Part shown: positions 5,661-6,022 of the stretch, in pieces
Position numbering within the stretch: the first letter of the stretch is position 1
Layout: the number at the start of each line of letters is the position of its first letter
From: Sandaracinaceae bacterium
Lineage (GTDB): Bacteria; Myxococcota_A; Polyangia; Polyangiales; Houyiibacteriaceae
DNA length: 6,022 nucleotides
Assembly (NCBI GenBank): GCA_020633055.1
Contig: JACKEJ010000024.1
Coordinates: 1-6,022, forward strand
Direction of reading: 5' to 3'
Program-made: the position numbers and the translations under genes
The notes under the pieces: model-generated
The model's database searches: none
Told to the model about the DNA's origin: nothing
The model's input: the letters and a program-made list of their open reading frames with translations, nothing else

Positions 5661-6022
5661 TCAGCGGGCGGTCGGCGCGGGCCGGGTCGCCGTCAGGCGG
5701 CGCACCACCTCACCCGCCGTGTTGGTGATGGTGACCGGCCCGTAGGCGCGCATGGCCTCCGCGAACTGCGACGCCTCGCCCACCAGCACGATGACCATCT
5801 GCTCGGGGCGCACGTTGGCGCGCGCCGCGGCCAGCGCCTCCTCGGGCGTCACCGAGCGGATGCGCGTTCGGAAGGTCTCCCAGTAGTCGTCGGGCAGCCC
5901 GAAGCCGCGCAGCCCCGCCACCAGGCCGGCGATCTTGCCGGAGGTGTCGATGGTCAGCGGGAAGGAGTTGCTCAGGTACTGGCGGGCCAGCTGCGTCTCC
6001 TCGTCGCTCGGGGCCACGCTCG
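5661..6022 (-). CDS. M16 family (insulinase-type) peptidase homologue, C-terminal fragment
   Basis: The frame runs from beyond the right edge of the window leftwards to TGA at 5663-5661; about 120 codons are visible. The sequence matches the end of the second M16 domain: an APSDEETQLARQYLSNSF helix (the family's 'v.deEl..ak.yl.g.f'), then the GLPDDYW turn, then SVTPEEALAAARANV, then the strand RPEQMVIVLVGEA followed by a YGPV near the end. M16 proteins are zinc metallopeptidases or their inactive partners, often periplasmic or outer-membrane lipoproteins in Gram-negative bacteria. The HxxEH metal site sits in the N-terminal domain, which is outside the window, so activity cannot be judged. 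The GTG at 6017-6015 is an internal Val, not a start. Transcription converges on the operon from the left, with an eight-base gap. Confidence 0.87.
   Translation of the reverse strand, partial: SVAPSDEETQLARQYLSNSFPLTIDTSGKIAGLVAGLRGFGLPDDYWETFRTRIRSVTPEEALAAARANVRPEQMVIVLVGEASQFAEAMRAYGPVTITNTAGEVVRRLTATRPAPTAR

Noticed and set aside
5656..5670. Short hairpin (CGCCC, 5-base loop, GGGCG) between the convergent genes as a terminator
   Set aside because: The stem is only five pairs, there is no T run on either side, and it overlaps the peptidase's last codons; such stems arise often by chance at this GC content.

Overview
The window is a GC-rich, densely coded bacterial chromosomal segment. 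The very high G/C at third codon positions, the eukaryote-like NTE-type lipase with a cyclic-nucleotide domain, the LamG-type surface protein and the diheme cytochrome c together suggest a Gram-negative, probably Myxococcota-like (Polyangiales/Sandaracinus type) bacterium. That placement is an inference; no rRNA or marker gene is present.

Layout, left to right. (1) 1-255, plus strand: the 3' end of a LamG/concanavalin A-like domain protein, cut by the window edge. (2) About 329-1270, plus: a membrane-bound di-iron fatty acid hydroxylase/sterol desaturase-family enzyme with its histidine boxes intact. (3) 1271-1410: a 140-base gap with a conspicuous C9-T6 homopolymer tract. (4) 1411-2631, plus: a 12-TM major facilitator superfamily transporter. 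(5) 2628-5504, plus: a 958-residue multidomain protein that overlaps the transporter by GTGA and has a good Shine-Dalgarno sequence. (6) 5524-5652, plus: a 42-codon small ORF with a strong Shine-Dalgarno sequence. (7) 5661-6022, minus: the C-terminal end of an M16 (insulinase-type) peptidase homologue, convergent with the rest and cut by the right edge.

The notable gene is (5). One uninterrupted reading frame encodes a cyclic-nucleotide-binding domain, an NTE/patatin-type serine phospholipase, a positive-inside transmembrane helix, and two tandem cytochrome c domains, each with a CXXCH heme site. The topology is coherent: the nucleotide sensor and lipase would be cytoplasmic and the hemes periplasmic. 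The cytochrome part, from an in-frame ATG at 4548, looks like a complete membrane-anchored diheme cytochrome that normally stands alone. The locus therefore encodes either a true lipase-cytochrome fusion, or a fusion plus a separately initiated cytochrome. The lipase keeps its Ser/Asp dyad but has an altered oxyanion-hole glycine motif.

The transporter and the lipase-cytochrome gene are very likely co-transcribed and translationally coupled. The upstream lipid hydroxylase is co-directional and may belong to the same membrane-lipid theme, but nothing in the sequence proves a shared pathway.
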